The notes below the pieces were generated by a model that saw nothing but the letters and a program-made list of their open reading frames with translations, was not told where the DNA came from and made no database searches. A stretch of DNA of 64,000 nucleotides from Saccharibacillus sp. CPCC 101409 (lineage in GTDB: Bacteria > Bacillota > Bacilli > Paenibacillales > Paenibacillaceae), in NCBI RefSeq assembly GCF_030518235.1, contig NZ_JAULSA010000007.1, positions 205,986 to 269,985 of the forward strand. The letters run 5' to 3'. Positions 62,161 to 64,000 of this stretch are shown here, in pieces; position 1 is the first letter of the stretch, and each line of letters opens with the position of its first letter. The translations under genes and the position numbers were made by a program.

Positions 62161-63582
62161 TTCCTGGGCGGCCGCGGGAGACAGATAGCGGGCGATCAGG
62201 TCGTCGGCGATCTCGTCCGATGCGTTCGGGTGGCCGAGTTCTGCGGCGCGGTCACGCGCGCGGCGAAGCTTCGCGGGATCGCCGAACAGGTCGGCGATCT
62301 GGAGCGCCAGCTCGTCGGCGCTGCGCGAGATAAAGGCGACGCCCCGCTGCGCCAGGTACACAGCGTTGTTGCGCTCCTGGCCCGGCACCGGGCGGAACAG
62401 GAAGATCGGGAGCCGGCAGGCGAGTGATTCGGCCAGCGTGATGCCGCCCGGCTTGGTCACGACGCAGTCGCTCATGCGCATCAGCGACGCGACGCGGTCG
62501 GTAAAGCCGAGGATATGGATATGCGCCGTATTCGCATACTGCTGCCGCAGCCCGGCCCGCATCTCTTCGTTGCGGCCGCACACGACCACGATCTGAATAT
62601 CGTCCTGCGCGAGCAGCAGGTCGCAGACCCGGCGCAGGCCGAGCATGACGCCGTAAGCGCCGGCCATCAGCAGCACGGTCCGGCGCGCCGGATCGAGCGC
62701 GACGCCCGGCACGGGCGGCTCGCCCGCCCGCAGCGCGCGGGCGGCGGCCAGCGGCGCCGCGGCGGGGGAAGCCGCCCCCGCAAGCTGCGGCGAGTCCGCC
62801 GCCGCAGCCTCTGCCGCGCAGGCGTCCGCCGCGGCAAAGGCTTGAGGTTCGGCAGCCGCGGATGAGGCTGCCGGCGAAGCGCCCGCCGCACTCGAAGCGG
62901 CGGGGAGTCCTGCCGGCGGGGCTTGCACGCCGGCGGCCGCGGCGGCTGTCAAAGCCGCGCCCGATTGGCGCTGCGCGCCGCCGAGCGGCACAAGCGCCGT
63001 TACGGCGTGCTCGCCGTCGGCCGGGCCGAAGCCTTCCTTGATCGGGATGCCGCTGACGGCGATCCGGTCGGGATCGATGCCGATGGTCGCGGCTTCGCGG
63101 CGCATTTCTTCCGTGGCGACGTAGAAACGGTCCACGTCCGGGTGCAGCCAGCGCCCGTGCAGGTCGAAGTCGGTCAGGACGTTGACGATCGGGATGTCGA
63201 GCCCGATCTTGCGGCGCAGCTTGGGCATGACCATCTGCGGAAACGTATGGATCACGACATCGGGCTGCTCGTGTTTGAGATACTCTTCCAGTCTGCGGGT
63301 GCCGAAAGCGTGCAGGATATTGGCGAACGGCTTGTCCGCTTTCATATCTTTGGTCATATTGTAAACCAGGCCGTACAGGCCCGGGATCGTCCGATAGCTC
63401 TGCATATAGACGAAGCGGGTCAGGTCGTTGAGCTTGGGATGCGATTCGGCCATCAGGTCGAGCATCTTGACCCGGGAAATCCCCCGTAAATTCAAACTGC
63501 GCTCAAGCGCTTTGGTCGCCTGATAATGGCCGTCGCCGTAGCTGGCATACAGAATCAGGACATTCGGTTCCTGCGGTTGCAT
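62149..63582 (-). CDS. Processive diacylglycerol glucosyltransferase-like GT (MGDG synthase/UgtP type)
   Basis: This 477-aa GT28/MurG-like glycosyltransferase starts after GGGAGG. The N-terminal MGDG_synth domain reads VLILYASYGDGHYQATKAL (8-26), with PDVVIHTFPQMV and VLTDFDLHGRWLHPDVDRFYVAT to about 156. The donor-binding half from about 300 reads TVLLMAGAYGVMLG, CGRNEEMR, TKPGGITLAESLACRLPI, NNAVYLAQRGVAFI. It adds glucose or galactose from UDP-sugar to diacylglycerol, making glycolipids and lipoteichoic-acid anchors. Between the halves (about 188-295) sits a roughly 105-residue Ala/Pro/Ser-rich insertion absent from usual members. Confidence 0.87.
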   Translation of the reverse strand: MQPQEPNVLILYASYGDGHYQATKALERSLNLRGISRVKMLDLMAESHPKLNDLTRFVYMQSYRTIPGLYGLVYNMTKDMKADKPFANILHAFGTRRLEEYLKHEQPDVVIHTFPQMVMPKLRRKIGLDIPIVNVLTDFDLHGRWLHPDVDRFYVATEEMRREAATIGIDPDRIAVSGIPIKEGFGPADGEHAVTALVPLGGAQRQSGAALTAAAAAGVQAPPAGLPAASSAAGASPAASSAAAEPQAFAAADACAAEAAAADSPQLAGAASPAAAPLAAARALRAGEPPVPGVALDPARRTVLLMAGAYGVMLGLRRVCDLLLAQDDIQIVVVCGRNEEMRAGLRQQYANTAHIHILGFTDRVASLMRMSDCVVTKPGGITLAESLACRLPIFLFRPVPGQERNNAVYLAQRGVAFISRSADELALQIADLFGDPAKLRRARDRAAELGHPNASDEIADDLIARYLSPAAAQELPV

Positions 63583-63691
63583 GGGTTCCTCCCTGGATGA
63601 AGCGAGATGTGTCCCTATCATATCAAGATTCGATGTGCGGCGCGAGCGGGATTATCACAGGGAGGAAGAGTTGTTTTTGAGGATGCGCAGA
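63583..63691. other. Upstream region of the glycosyltransferase gene
   Basis: No gene is supported. The minus-strand promoter of the glycosyltransferase must lie here, but I see no clear -35/-10 pair. Confidence 0.35.
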
Positions 63692-63767
63692 GGAGTTCTT
63701 TTGGAAGCCGTGCTCCGGTTGTTTTGCTTCGCAAAGCCAAAGTCGCTCCGATTTCGAAAAGAACTCC
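63692..63767. repeat. Two-stem structured element, copy 2
   Basis: The outer stem GGAGTTCTTTT pairs with AAAAGAACTCC, and the inner hairpin is TTTGC-TTC-GCAAA. CTCCGGTTG and GCCAAAGTCGCTCC are shared with copy 1 at 28547. Both stems differ in sequence from copy 1 but remain paired. Confidence 0.65.
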
Positions 63768-63936
63768 CTTGGGGGGCGGGGGATTAAAATCAAGGTCAGA
63801 ATCCAAATTAAAACCATATCAACATTCGAGAGAATTTTCTCCGCGGCCTTCACGGCTGTTTTACGGAATGGACTTTCTCGACACTCCGATATATTTCTTT
63901 TATTCTTCTGACCGTTATCGCTCTTTTTCGAATCAA

Positions 63937-63967
63937 AGGTCAAGTCCATATTTATGTGTAAAAACGA
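63937..63967 (+). repeat. End-like copy of the 370-bp interval
   Basis: AGGTCAAGTCCATATTTATG followed by TGTAAAAACGA matches 12391-12421 with two changes. The remaining 33 bases show weak similarity to the interior of that interval, so a second copy may continue past the window edge. Confidence 0.55.
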
Positions 63968-64000
63968 AACTCACTCGCCAATCGGTTAGTCGGCAGCGGA

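Noticed and set aside
61898..62188. Possible small gene starting MYLRGYF
   Set aside because: Its beginning is an AAATAG unit and its end a simple tandem repeat; no ribosome binding site.

Overview
The window is a GC-rich, densely coding Gram-positive chromosome segment. Strong AGGAGG-type ribosome binding sites, many intrinsic terminators, menaquinone-type electron-transfer genes, an xpt-pbuX riboswitch operon and the gene families present point to Paenibacillaceae. A Saccharibacillus-like genome is my best guess; this is inference, since no rRNA or other marker gene is in the window. No prophage, integrase, CRISPR array, tRNA or rRNA was seen.

Layout. (1) 0.5-12 kb: one co-directional cluster of a MoxR-type AAA ATPase, a DUF5682 protein, a vWA protein, a DUF4132 giant, an unknown 256-aa protein and a SWIM zinc-finger protein. 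This is the gene set of the poorly understood E. coli yehL-yehM-yehP-yehI-yehQ region, with one extra gene. (2) 12-18 kb: long intergenic stretches full of short repeats, a repeat-bearing lipoprotein gene, and a divergent SDR/TetR pair in an AT-rich patch. (3) 18.2-34.2 kb: two facing arms that together look like a flavin-based extracellular electron transfer (EET) locus. The plus arm has a NusG-domain-II protein, a Gx-family membrane protein, EcfA1-EcfA2-EcfT, a U32 protein, an aminotransferase and a UbiA-type prenyltransferase. The minus arm has a doubly FMN-binding lipoprotein, a type-II NADH dehydrogenase with a membrane tail, and two heptaprenyl diphosphate synthase subunits. A TGTGA-N6-TCACT palindrome at the right place for an Fnr-activated promoter lies upstream of the flavin lipoprotein. 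No ApbE flavin transferase or RibU is in the window.

(4) 34.5-46.6 kb: small stress and housekeeping genes (CsbD, two GNATs plus a nitrilase-fold amidase, a sensor kinase, RidA, TspO-like, GH31 glucosidase, SMI1/KNR4, AraC-GyrI regulator). (5) 46.8-55.8 kb: a SNF2 helicase with a partner gene, a VanY-like lipoprotein, a small alarmone synthetase, a zinc-ribbon protein and MscL with a zinc-ribbon tail. (6) 55.9-64 kb: a guanine-type riboswitch with xpt-pbuX, a lipoprotein, a GH13 alpha-glucosidase and a processive glycolipid glycosyltransferase.

The least expected content is intergenic. At least ten families of short structured repeats recur. Five are clusters of 3-8 units of about 25 bp with complementary ends. 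One 288-bp element occurs three times, each time between matching copies of the local terminator hairpin. One roughly 80-bp two-stem element shows compensatory changes between its two copies. Nothing in the coding content explains these repeats.
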